From NCBI GenBank assembly GCA_903923395.1, contig CAIXXM010000013.1, forward strand, positions 1 through 39,240: DNA of 39,240 nt, written 5' to 3'. The notes under the pieces were generated by a model. The model was not told where the DNA came from. It worked only from the letters and a program-made list of their open reading frames with translations, and did no database searches. Position 1 is the stretch's first letter, and each line of letters opens with the position of its first letter. This DNA is from an uncultured Acidobacteriia bacterium (GTDB lineage Bacteria; Acidobacteriota; Terriglobia; Bryobacterales; Bryobacteraceae). Below, piece after piece: positions 7,681-15,521 of this stretch. Made by a program: the position numbers and the translations under genes.

Positions 7681-8229
7681 GTGAGTCCGTTGCTGCTCAT
7701 CGCGCTGCTCCCTCTGGCCTTGGTGGACCAGAGCACGCACAGGAATCTAGGTACAGCCCGGGAGATCCAGGGAATTCCCTGCGCGGCAGGCGACGCCTGG
7801 TTTTTCCCGGATGGCAGGCTGGCGAAGTGCTCGCTTTCGGGTGACTTCACCATCGGAGTTGTCCGGGCACCCAAGGGCACCTGGCTCAGCCTGACGCCAG
7901 CGGGCACTGCCAACTACATTTTCCTGGCTCGGAACACGAGAATCAGTGGATATTTCTGCAAGGGTGGCGGCTTGCTGGGTCCGGCGGAAGGTCCGTCTAC
8001 GGCGCTGTATCCCTCTGGTGCGTTGAAAACCTGCTGGCTGGTGGAGGATACAGAGGTGGATGGCGTTCCCTGCGCGCATGCCAGTATGCTGGCCGATATG
8101 TTGGGCGGGAACTCCGGAACCTACTTCAGGGAAAGCGGGAAACTGGAAGCCTGCATGCTGTCCCGGCCGTTCCGGTTTGCGGGAAAAGACCACAGGAAGG
8201 GCGACCGCTTCCAATTGCCTCAACAGTGA
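7681..8229 (+). CDS. Small secreted protein with three degenerate cysteine repeats
   Basis: This 182-aa protein starts at GTG 7681, which gives a hydrophobic N-terminal leader (VSPLLLIALLPLALV). The upstream in-frame extension to 7627 overlaps the DUF1028 gene and lacks signal character. The mature part consists of three degenerate copies of a unit with pattern Ile/Val-x-Gly-x-x-Cys followed after 10-20 residues by Phe/Tyr-x-x-x-Gly-x-Leu-x-x-Cys-x-Leu. Copies begin at EIQGIPC, RISGYFC and EVDGVPC and end at AKCSL, KTCWL and EACML. Each thus has two cysteines that could pair. The FYPSGKLK-like core recalls MORN/YwqK-type repeats. It lies 22 bases after the DUF1028 stop and is probably in the same transcript. 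Function unknown. Confidence 0.7.
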   Translation: MSPLLLIALLPLALVDQSTHRNLGTAREIQGIPCAAGDAWFFPDGRLAKCSLSGDFTIGVVRAPKGTWLSLTPAGTANYIFLARNTRISGYFCKGGGLLGPAEGPSTALYPSGALKTCWLVEDTEVDGVPCAHASMLADMLGGNSGTYFRESGKLEACMLSRPFRFAGKDHRKGDRFQLPQQ

Positions 8230-8267
8230 TACCAGTTCGTTGCGAAACCCTCAAAATTGAGTCAGGG

Positions 8268-8293
8268 CGTTACATCCCCGCCCGCCGGTAACG
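8268..8293. promoter_or_regulatory. Inverted repeat CGTTAC-N14-GTAACG before the oxidoreductase gene
   Basis: Six-base arms at 8268-8273 and 8288-8293 are separated by a C-rich 14-nt centre, 43 bases before the ATG at 8336. Position fits an operator or a weak RNA hairpin for the oxidoreductase/DUF1080 pair. No regulator is identified, and an arm pair this short could arise by chance. Confidence 0.25.
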
Positions 8294-8335
8294 TCTGTTG
8301 TGATAGAACACGTATTGCACCCACGAGGATTCGCA

Positions 8336-9658
8336 ATGGACCAGACACGTAGAAAATTTTTTTTCATGACAACCGCAGCCGCGGCGGTCGCAGCCCCGAA
8401 GCTGATTGCGGCGAATGACAAGGTGAATGTCGCAGTGGTCGGCCTCGGCGGACGCGGCCAGGCTCACATGGCGGGCTATATGAACATTCCCGGCGCCAAC
8501 ATCGTGGCGCTGTGCGATGTGAATCAGGCGGCCCTCGAAACGGCGCAGGCAAAAGTCCTGAAGGCTACCGGCAAACAGCCCAAGGGCTATAAGAACATGA
8601 AGGAAGTGTTCGCCGATAAGGAAGTGGATGCCGTGAGCATGCCGCTCCCGAATCACTGGCACGCACTCGCCACGGTCTGGGCCTGCCAGGCTGGCAAAGA
8701 TGTCTATATTGAAAAGCCCGCCTGCCACAACTATTTCGAAGGCCAGCAGATGATCAATGCGGCCCGCAAATATAACCGCATGGTGCAGATCGGTTCACAG
8801 AGCCGCAGCATGACCCACAAGATGAAGGCCATGCAGCTGCTGCGCGAAGGCGTCATCGGCAACGTTTATATGGCGAAGGGCCTTTGCTACAAGCGCCGCC
8901 CCTCGATTGGTCACAAGGCCGACGCGCCCGTGCCCGCCGGTTTGGATTGGGACAGCTTCCTCGGACCGGCCCCGATGCGCCCCTACAACGAACTGCGCTT
9001 CAAGTACAACTGGCACTGGTTCTGGGACACCGGCAACGGCGACATGGGCAACCAGGGCATCCATGAAATGGACATCGCGCGCTGGGGTCTGGGCGTGGAG
9101 GGTCTGCCGAAGTACATCCAGTCGTTTGGCGGCAAGTTCGTTTACAACGACGATCAGGAAACCCCGAACGTTCTCACCAACAACTACCACTACGGCGACA
9201 AGCAGATTGTGTTTGAAACCCGTGGTTTGCTGACGAATGGCGAAGGCGGCGTGCAGATCCGCGGCGGCAATGCCAAGCAGGCGGGCAACGCCATTGGCGA
9301 TCTCTTCTATGGCTCCGAAGGCTGGATGTCAGTGGATGGCGCAGGCTTCCAGGTCTACAAGGGTGAATCGAACGAGAAGGTCATGGACGAAAAGCATGAC
9401 GCTCTGCGCGACACCGAACCGCACATGGAGAACTTCCTGGCTGGAGTTCGCAGCCGCAATTACAAGGATCTTCACGCGGATGTTGCGATTGGTGTGCAGT
9501 CGGCCAATCTGGTGCACCTGGGTAACATCGCCTACCGGCTGAACCGCCGGCTGGAATGGGACGACAAGGCGCATAAGTTCGTGAATGATGCCGAAGCAAA
9601 CAAGATGCTGACCCGTGACTACCGCAAGCCGTACGTGGTTCCCGAGATCAAGATCTGA
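8336..9658 (+). CDS. Tat-exported Gfo/Idh/MocA-family oxidoreductase
   Basis: This 440-aa protein is an NAD(P)-dependent sugar dehydrogenase of the Gfo/Idh/MocA family. The N-terminus carries a twin-arginine signal (TRRKFFFMTTAAAAVAA), so it is probably folded with cofactor and then exported. The Rossmann motif GLGGRG is at about 36-41 and the family lysine motif EKPACH at 126-131. The second domain holds the NGDMGNQGIHEMDIARWGLG stretch typical of the acidobacterial/planctomycete subgroup. The ATG at 8336 has GAGG nine bases upstream; a longer frame from 8300 has no advantage. Its TGA overlaps the ATG of the DUF1080 gene (TGATG at 9656-9660), so the two are translationally coupled. This pairing fits oxidation at C3 of a sugar followed by cleavage of the 3-keto-glycoside. 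Substrate is not readable. Confidence 0.92.
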   Translation: MDQTRRKFFFMTTAAAAVAAPKLIAANDKVNVAVVGLGGRGQAHMAGYMNIPGANIVALCDVNQAALETAQAKVLKATGKQPKGYKNMKEVFADKEVDAVSMPLPNHWHALATVWACQAGKDVYIEKPACHNYFEGQQMINAARKYNRMVQIGSQSRSMTHKMKAMQLLREGVIGNVYMAKGLCYKRRPSIGHKADAPVPAGLDWDSFLGPAPMRPYNELRFKYNWHWFWDTGNGDMGNQGIHEMDIARWGLGVEGLPKYIQSFGGKFVYNDDQETPNVLTNNYHYGDKQIVFETRGLLTNGEGGVQIRGGNAKQAGNAIGDLFYGSEGWMSVDGAGFQVYKGESNEKVMDEKHDALRDTEPHMENFLAGVRSRNYKDLHADVAIGVQSANLVHLGNIAYRLNRRLEWDDKAHKFVNDAEANKMLTRDYRKPYVVPEIKI

Positions 9659-10371
9659 TGTTTTCGCAACGCGCAGTACGTATCGGCGGCGGGGTACTTA
9701 TCCCCGCCGCCTTTGCATTTTATGCCCTCGCGCAGCAACCCGCGCCGTGGAAGAGCCTCTTTGACGGGAAGACTTCCGCGGGCTGGAAAGAGATCAGTGG
9801 CAAACCCTTTCCCGCAACCTGGACCATCGAAGACGGCTGCCTGAAAGCCCTGGTCAAACCCGGCGGCGCGCAGGATATCGTCACCGAAGATAAGTTCACC
9901 AACTTCGACCTCGAGTTTGAGTGGAAGTTACTGGCTGGCGGCAACTCCGGCGTGAAGTATCTCATCCAGAACGAAGATGAGTGGAATAACAAGGACGGCA
10001 GACAGGCCCGCGCCCGCGGACTGGAGTATCAACTGGCGGACGATGCCCATCCCGATGTTTCCGGCGATGCCACGCGGATGACAGCGTCTTTGTACAGCGT
10101 GATCGCACCATCGCCCCGCACCCCGACCGCGATGAGTGTATTTCATAAGTCGCGCATCCTGGTCCAGGGAAATCATGCCGAACACTGGCTGGATGACGTA
10201 AGGGTTGTAAGTTTCGAATTGACTGACCCCAAAGTGCAGGATCAGTTGCGGAAGAATCTGCCCAAGGGTTCCACAGCAGCAACACCGCTGCGGCGGGTCA
10301 CCGCGATTTCCCTCCAAAACCACGGGTCGGAAACATGGTTCCGGAATCTACGCGTCCGGCGGCTGGAGTAA
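9658..10371 (+). CDS. Exported DUF1080 (3-keto-disaccharide hydrolase-like) protein
   Basis: This is a 237-aa protein with an N-terminal hydrophobic leader ending near YALAQ, followed directly by one DUF1080 domain. Motifs are SLFDGKTSAGWKEI at the start, WTIEDGCLKA, and FTNFDLEFEWKL, with the conserved NSGVKYL core and a C-terminal GSETWFRNLRVRRLE strand. It is shorter than the 5914-6810 paralogue, lacking that protein's extra N-terminal beta segment. Its ATG overlaps the stop of the oxidoreductase, so the two are likely made in fixed ratio. It ends one base before the stop codon of the convergent sulfatase gene. Hydrolysis or elimination on a 3-keto sugar is the family expectation, not shown by the sequence. 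Confidence 0.9.
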   Translation: MFSQRAVRIGGGVLIPAAFAFYALAQQPAPWKSLFDGKTSAGWKEISGKPFPATWTIEDGCLKALVKPGGAQDIVTEDKFTNFDLEFEWKLLAGGNSGVKYLIQNEDEWNNKDGRQARARGLEYQLADDAHPDVSGDATRMTASLYSVIAPSPRTPTAMSVFHKSRILVQGNHAEHWLDDVRVVSFELTDPKVQDQLRKNLPKGSTAATPLRRVTAISLQNHGSETWFRNLRVRRLE

Positions 10372-10372
10372 G

Positions 10373-11830
10373 TCAGCTGGCACGAATGGCTGCCAGCCGT
10401 TGGGCCATCTGCTTCATCAGTTGCGGCTTCTGCTGGCTGAGATCCTTCGTCTCACCAGGATCAGAACTCAGATCGAACAACTCCGCCTTCTGATTCCCGC
10501 CCGCACCCGCATACTTCCACTGGCCCTGGCGCAGACCGAGCCGCGCTCCGGCATGCTCCACTAACTCCGTGCGTGCCGTTTTTGCCTTGCCGAAGAGGGC
10601 ACCGGAGATATCCTGACTGTCTTTCGCAGCCACCTTGCTGCCAGTGAAAGCGGCGAAGGAGGCCAGTAAGTCCACTTGAGAAATCATGGCGTCACTCACT
10701 CCAGGCTGGATCTTCCCCTTCCATGTAACGGAGAACGGTACGCGTGTACCGCCTTCATAGACACTATATTTCCCGCCGCGCAGGGGGCCGGAGGGTTTAT
10801 GTCCGTTCAAAGACTCCGCCGCACCATCGGCATAACCGTCATCCACCACAGCACCGTTGTCGCTGGAGAAGATAATAATCGTGTTCTCCATCAAGCCGTA
10901 CTTTTCCAATGCTGCCAGCACCTGACCTGCGCTGTCATCCAGTTCGCGGATTACATCGCACCGCACTCCGCAGTGACTGGTACCCCGGAATTGCGCGCTT
11001 GGCACGCGCGGCACATGGATATCATGCGTCGCGAAATAGAGGAAGAACGGTTCTTTGTGGTGATCATCAATGAACTTCAGCGCGCGGCGGTTCAGAACAC
11101 CGGCCATATCCTCATCCACCCAGAGAGCGGAGTGCCCGCCTGACATATAACCGATCCGGCTGATGCCATTCACGATGGTCATATCATGCCCCGCGCTCAA
11201 GGGCATCTTGAGGTATTCCGGATGTTCCTTTCCAGTAGGTTCATCGCCGACTTTCTTCAGATAACTCACCGCAATGGGATCCTTTGGATTCAAACCAACC
11301 ACGCGGTGGCCTTCGATATAAACGCACGGGACACGGTCTCCGGTCGCTGGGATGATAAATGACTCATCGAAACCAAGCTCCAGCGGACCCGGCGAAATCT
11401 CGCCATTCCAGTCCACTCCGCCATTTCCCAGACCGAGATGCCACTTACCAACGCAGCCTGTCTTATACCCGGCACTCTGCAACATCCGCGGCAAGGTGGG
11501 CTGCGCCGGATCGATGATCAACTTGGCATCGCCCGGCAACACGTTGGTACCGGGTTTTCGCCAGGGATATTCGCCAGTCATGATGGCATAACGGCTGGGC
11601 GTGCAGGTCGCAGAAGTAGTATGCGCATCCGTGAAGCGAAGCCCCATCTTCGCCAGACGGTCGAGGTTCGGCGTCGAGACCTGCTTGGCACCGTAGCAAC
11701 TCAGATCCCCGTAACCGATATCATCGGCCAGAATGAAGACGATATTCGGGCGCGGGGTCTTTTGCGCGGGGACCAGCGTTGTGGCGGCGAGGCCAAGCGA
11801 AGTCTGCTTCAGGAAACTGCGGCGGTTCAT
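10373..11830 (-). CDS. Tat-exported sulfatase (formylglycine-dependent)
   Basis: This 485-aa arylsulfatase-type enzyme is expected to remove sulfate esters from a carbohydrate outside the cytoplasm. The twin-arginine signal NRRSFLKQTSLGLAATTL is at the N-terminus. The metal-binding motif ADDIGYGD (about 35-42) is followed by the activation motif CTPSR, whose Cys76 would be converted to formylglycine by a maturase not seen in this window. Further landmarks are GKWHLG, DNGAVVDDG and the LRGGKYSVYEGGTRVP stretch conserved among polysaccharide sulfatases. The ATG at 11830 is preferred; a TTG two codons upstream is possible. It is divergent from the beta-helix gene, whose start is 53 bases away. 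The sugar specificity is unknown. Confidence 0.93.
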   Translation of the reverse strand: MNRRSFLKQTSLGLAATTLVPAQKTPRPNIVFILADDIGYGDLSCYGAKQVSTPNLDRLAKMGLRFTDAHTTSATCTPSRYAIMTGEYPWRKPGTNVLPGDAKLIIDPAQPTLPRMLQSAGYKTGCVGKWHLGLGNGGVDWNGEISPGPLELGFDESFIIPATGDRVPCVYIEGHRVVGLNPKDPIAVSYLKKVGDEPTGKEHPEYLKMPLSAGHDMTIVNGISRIGYMSGGHSALWVDEDMAGVLNRRALKFIDDHHKEPFFLYFATHDIHVPRVPSAQFRGTSHCGVRCDVIRELDDSAGQVLAALEKYGLMENTIIIFSSDNGAVVDDGYADGAAESLNGHKPSGPLRGGKYSVYEGGTRVPFSVTWKGKIQPGVSDAMISQVDLLASFAAFTGSKVAAKDSQDISGALFGKAKTARTELVEHAGARLGLRQGQWKYAGAGGNQKAELFDLSSDPGETKDLSQQKPQLMKQMAQRLAAIRAS

Positions 11831-11882
11831 CTCCAACAGCCTATGACAAACCCCATGCGCTTTGCATGTATCTTTTGAAGAG

Positions 11883-13976
11883 ATGCGCCTTTTTTCTTTT
11901 GTGCTCTTCGCGGTGACGTGCAGTGCCGCCGATTTCTATGTCGCCGCGGGGGGCAGCGATGCCAACCCTGGCACGCAGGCGAAGCCCTTCGCGACACTCA
12001 CCCGCGCGGTCACGGCCGCACGAACAGCAAAACCCGCCACTCTTTGGATCAGTGAAGGCAGCTATAACCAAAGCGCCATCGCACTCACCGCCGCCGACTC
12101 GGGCCTGACCATCAAAGCCGTCAACGCGAGCCTCAACGCCGGCACAAGCGTTCCCGCCGCCGCGCTGCATCTCTCTGATGACCCCAGGATCGACCCAGCG
12201 GCAAAGGGCAAGGTCTACGAACTCGACACCGCCGCGCTGGCCCTGACACACACCAAGCCCTTCCCCGATAACTTCGCCGACGGTGGCGGCAGCATCGAAC
12301 TCATATTCGCGGGCAAGAGGCTTCCGCTCTCACGCTGGCCGAACCGCGGCTATGTAACGATGGCGAAGGTTCTGGACAAAGGGAACTGGAGCAACTCCGC
12401 GGCGAGGCATCCGGGTAAGTTCATGTACTCAGGAGACAGGCCGGCGCGCTGGGTAAGTTCGATTGCAGGCGGACTCTGGCTGGATGGCTTCTGGCGCGTA
12501 CCCTGGACGCCCGAGAAAGTGCGGATTGCCGCCATTGACCCGGCCTCGAAAACGATTTCCATGGCAGTCCCGGTCAATGGCGGGATTGGTTCGAAATATG
12601 GCGGACCTCAGGGAGATGGCAAGGAGCCCTGGTATGCCCTGAACTTAGTCGAAGAGATTGACATGCCCGGCGAATGGGCCCTCGACTTCAAGACCAGGAA
12701 GCTTTACTTATGGCCGCCCGCGCCAGTCAAGGATGGTGATCTGCTGATTGCGGATCAGGACAAGCCGCTCCTGACACTGAATAACACTTCCAGCGTGCGG
12801 ATCGAAGGCTTGACGCTCGAAGGCGGACTGGGAGATGGCATACAAATCCGGGGCGGTTCGGGTAACACAATTATCGGCTGTACCTTCCGGAATCTTGGTG
12901 GAACCGGAGTCATTGTGGAGGGCGGCACGGGCCACACCGTGGAGTCCTCTGATCTCTATAACCTGGGCAAAGGCGGCGTCTATGTAAATGGTGGAGACAG
13001 GAAGACACTTACCCCGTCAGGCCACCGCGTGGTGAATAATCATTTGCACCATCTGGGCGAGACCCAGAAGACTTATGCTCCAGCGATCAGCCTGTCGTTT
13101 GGCCGTGACCAGGCAGTTGGTGTGTATGTCGCGCACAACCTGATCCATGATCTGCCGCACGCCGCAGTGCTCTACAGCGGGAATGACCATCTGATCGAGT
13201 TGAATGAAGTCCATAATGTGGCGCTTGATTCCGGCGATGTTGGTGCCTTTTATACGACCAATGATTGGACGAGCCGCGGCAATGTTCTGCGTTATAACTT
13301 CGTCCACCATGCAACCGCTGCCAATGCATTCTATATGGATGATGGTGACTGCGGAGATCTAATCACGGGCAATGTCATCTATCAGACATCCTACGGGCCC
13401 TTTATCGGCGGCGGACATGACAATCTTGTGCGGAATAATCTAATCGTTGCCAATAAGCGGGGACTGCATCTGGATTCCCGCGGCATAACCCGCCACTATG
13501 ACACTACAGACAAGCACAAGATGGCTCTGCTGGGAGCGGTGGATTATCAGCATGCGCCGTGGAGCACGAAGTATCCAGAGTTACTCAAGATTCTGGAACA
13601 CCCGGAAATGCCTGCTGGCAATGTAATCGAAGATAACGCTCTGGTGGGTGTTGCGGAACCCTTCCACTTTGACAAACCAGGCAAGGATGGCGTCGATCCC
13701 CTCCGCTTCTCCACGATCCGGAATAATGTCACGCTGCCCCTTGCGGACGCACAATTCACGGACGCTGCCGCATTGGACTTCCGCCCCAAACCAGGCTCAC
13801 CGCTGCTGCAAAAGATGCCCAAACTGGCGGAGATTCCTTACGGCAAGATCGGACTCTATGTGGATCAGTACCGGAAGGTCCTTCCGACGGCTGCGGAAAC
13901 AGGCCGCTTGACAGACCGGCGTCAAGATGTCGCGTTCGATTCAGATACAGACCGCAAAGCTTCCGATAAGAAGTAA
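11883..13976 (+). CDS. Secreted right-handed beta-helix protein
   Basis: This is a 697-aa exported protein. A signal peptide (MRLFSFVLFAVTCSA) precedes the DFYVAAGGSDANPGTQAKPF opening typical of DUF1565-type parallel beta-helix enzymes. Between about residues 290 and 560 there are successive Asn-ladder coils (GNTIIGCTF, HTVESSDLYN, NHLHHLGE, NLIHDLPH, NEVHNVAL, NFVHHAT, NVIYQTS, NNLIVANK). The DDGDCGD stretch and several Asp/His residues could form an active site. Such proteins include pectate lyases, polyuronate lyases and glycosidases, so sequence alone does not fix the reaction. The ATG at 11883 is chosen for the signal peptide. It ends 16 bases before the convergent sulfatase. Context suggests polysaccharide breakdown. 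Confidence 0.85.
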   Translation: MRLFSFVLFAVTCSAADFYVAAGGSDANPGTQAKPFATLTRAVTAARTAKPATLWISEGSYNQSAIALTAADSGLTIKAVNASLNAGTSVPAAALHLSDDPRIDPAAKGKVYELDTAALALTHTKPFPDNFADGGGSIELIFAGKRLPLSRWPNRGYVTMAKVLDKGNWSNSAARHPGKFMYSGDRPARWVSSIAGGLWLDGFWRVPWTPEKVRIAAIDPASKTISMAVPVNGGIGSKYGGPQGDGKEPWYALNLVEEIDMPGEWALDFKTRKLYLWPPAPVKDGDLLIADQDKPLLTLNNTSSVRIEGLTLEGGLGDGIQIRGGSGNTIIGCTFRNLGGTGVIVEGGTGHTVESSDLYNLGKGGVYVNGGDRKTLTPSGHRVVNNHLHHLGETQKTYAPAISLSFGRDQAVGVYVAHNLIHDLPHAAVLYSGNDHLIELNEVHNVALDSGDVGAFYTTNDWTSRGNVLRYNFVHHATAANAFYMDDGDCGDLITGNVIYQTSYGPFIGGGHDNLVRNNLIVANKRGLHLDSRGITRHYDTTDKHKMALLGAVDYQHAPWSTKYPELLKILEHPEMPAGNVIEDNALVGVAEPFHFDKPGKDGVDPLRFSTIRNNVTLPLADAQFTDAAALDFRPKPGSPLLQKMPKLAEIPYGKIGLYVDQYRKVLPTAAETGRLTDRRQDVAFDSDTDRKASDKK

Positions 13977-13991
13977 GTGGCAAACAACTTC

Positions 13992-15521
13992 TCAGGAGAT
14001 ATCACGCGGACGCAGATACCACTCCACCGCATCCGCGGGTTGAAGTCCTTCAGGTTCCTGCATTGCTTCCGGATGCGTACTGCGGAAGCGCTCTAACATC
14101 TGCTTGCGCATGGCCGCGACAACTGCAGGATGCTTTGCGGCCACATTGTCAAATTCCCCGGGATCTTTCTTCAGATCGAAGAGTTGTACGGTGCGCCCGG
14201 GCGTCGGGTTGTCCGTCTTATAACCATCAGTCCGCTCCCGCTTGCCGCTTCCATGGATGAACTTCCAATCGGCAGTGCGGATATAGGCTTCTTCATTCTC
14301 CAGATACTCGCTGAAGATGGACGTGCGGGCCTTCGCTGGACGCTTGCCCTCTAGATAGGGGCGCAGACTTTGCCCTGGCAGACCACCCATGCCGAGCATA
14401 TCCAGAATCGTGGCAGCGACATCCACGGACTCAGTGAAGTCAGTAACGCGGGACTTGGCCGTGCGGCCCGGCATACGGAAGATCAGAGGAACACGCAACG
14501 CAGGGTCATAACCACAATGTTTCTCAAAGCGGCCATGCTGTCCAAGACAATAACCGTGATCCGCCATATAGACGACCAGAGTATCTTCTTCCAACTTGAG
14601 TTCACGGAGTTTGTTGAGCACCACACCCACGTTGTAATCCAGAAAACTGACGGAAGTGTAATATGCAGCGGCAATCCCCTGCTTTTCCTGTGCGGTAAGA
14701 TCCCGGAAAATCAACGGAATCTGACCATCATCCTGCGGCCCCACCCGTGGCACCGGAAAGTCCGTGGCTTTGTATCTCTCACTCCACTCTACGGGGAAAT
14801 CATAGGGAGAGTGCGGCTCCTGAAAGCTTACCCAGAGCGCAAACCGGTCATCTTTGTGCTCTTCCAAATACTTACAGGCTTCCGAGGCAAGCCAGGTACT
14901 CTTCATCTGCTCAACATGGCGTGGAAAAGGCAGTTTTTCCGAGTTTAACCAGACTCTGGCGGGATCATTGAATGGCTTCCACGCCGGCTTCGTGCGGAGA
15001 TGAGCTAAGTTCGGTGCAGGACCAACAGCCTGCATCCAACGGCGCTGCACAATATCTTCCGTCCATGCCAGATCGAAGCCATGCAACCCGGGTTTGCCGG
15101 GCTGATTGAAGTGCATCTTACCCATAACAGCGGTAGAGAACGCTTCACTCTTCAACACCTTGGCCAGCGTCTGGCTTTCGTCACGCAGCGGAGTGGCAAG
15201 GCGTGTTACTCCAGTGGCATGCGGCAGCAGTCCCGTGAGGATACACTGCCGTGACGGCGTACAGACCGGTGAGTTACAGTGATGCGACGCAAAACGGGTT
15301 CCCTCCGCAGCGAGGCGGTCCAGGTTCGGCGTTTGCGCGCGGGCATTGCCGTCATACCCGATGACGTAGGCAGCGTGGTCATCCGCGATAAGAAACAGCA
15401 AGTTCGGCTTGCGGTCCCTGGCACGCGCGGGCCGCGCCAAAGAAGCGCCCGCGGCACCCAGAAACGCGCGGCGCGATACTATTTCCGGGCATCCTGGCCC
15501 GGAGCCCACTTGGCCATCCAT
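13992..15521 (-). CDS. Second Tat-exported sulfatase (formylglycine-dependent)
   Basis: This 509-aa sulfatase carries an N-terminal twin-arginine signal (SRRAFLGAAGASLARPA) and the metal site motif IADDHAAYVIGYDGN. The activation motif CTPSR has Cys87 as the formylglycine precursor, within SPVCTPSRQCILTG, and GKMHFNQPG and ADHGYCLGQHG follow. It belongs to a different sulfatase branch from the 10373-11830 enzyme (HAAYVIGYDG versus IGYGDLSCYG), so the two may attack different sulfate positions. The ATG at 15521 lies inside the end of the upstream esterase-lyase gene, a 43-base overlap. A GTG at 15509 is an alternative; no in-frame start exists closer to the Arg pair. It is the last gene of the S9 peptidase - esterase/lyase - sulfatase transcript. 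Confidence 0.92.
   Translation of the reverse strand: MDGQVGSGPGCPEIVSRRAFLGAAGASLARPARARDRKPNLLFLIADDHAAYVIGYDGNARAQTPNLDRLAAEGTRFASHHCNSPVCTPSRQCILTGLLPHATGVTRLATPLRDESQTLAKVLKSEAFSTAVMGKMHFNQPGKPGLHGFDLAWTEDIVQRRWMQAVGPAPNLAHLRTKPAWKPFNDPARVWLNSEKLPFPRHVEQMKSTWLASEACKYLEEHKDDRFALWVSFQEPHSPYDFPVEWSERYKATDFPVPRVGPQDDGQIPLIFRDLTAQEKQGIAAAYYTSVSFLDYNVGVVLNKLRELKLEEDTLVVYMADHGYCLGQHGRFEKHCGYDPALRVPLIFRMPGRTAKSRVTDFTESVDVAATILDMLGMGGLPGQSLRPYLEGKRPAKARTSIFSEYLENEEAYIRTADWKFIHGSGKRERTDGYKTDNPTPGRTVQLFDLKKDPGEFDNVAAKHPAVVAAMRKQMLERFRSTHPEAMQEPEGLQPADAVEWYLRPRDIS

Noticed and set aside
15479-15521. Overlap of the second sulfatase with the esterase/lyase as a sign of a frameshift
   Set aside because: Both proteins are complete at their ends: the lyase reaches the normal C-terminus and the sulfatase has its Tat signal just downstream. 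A 43-base overlap is unusual but workable.
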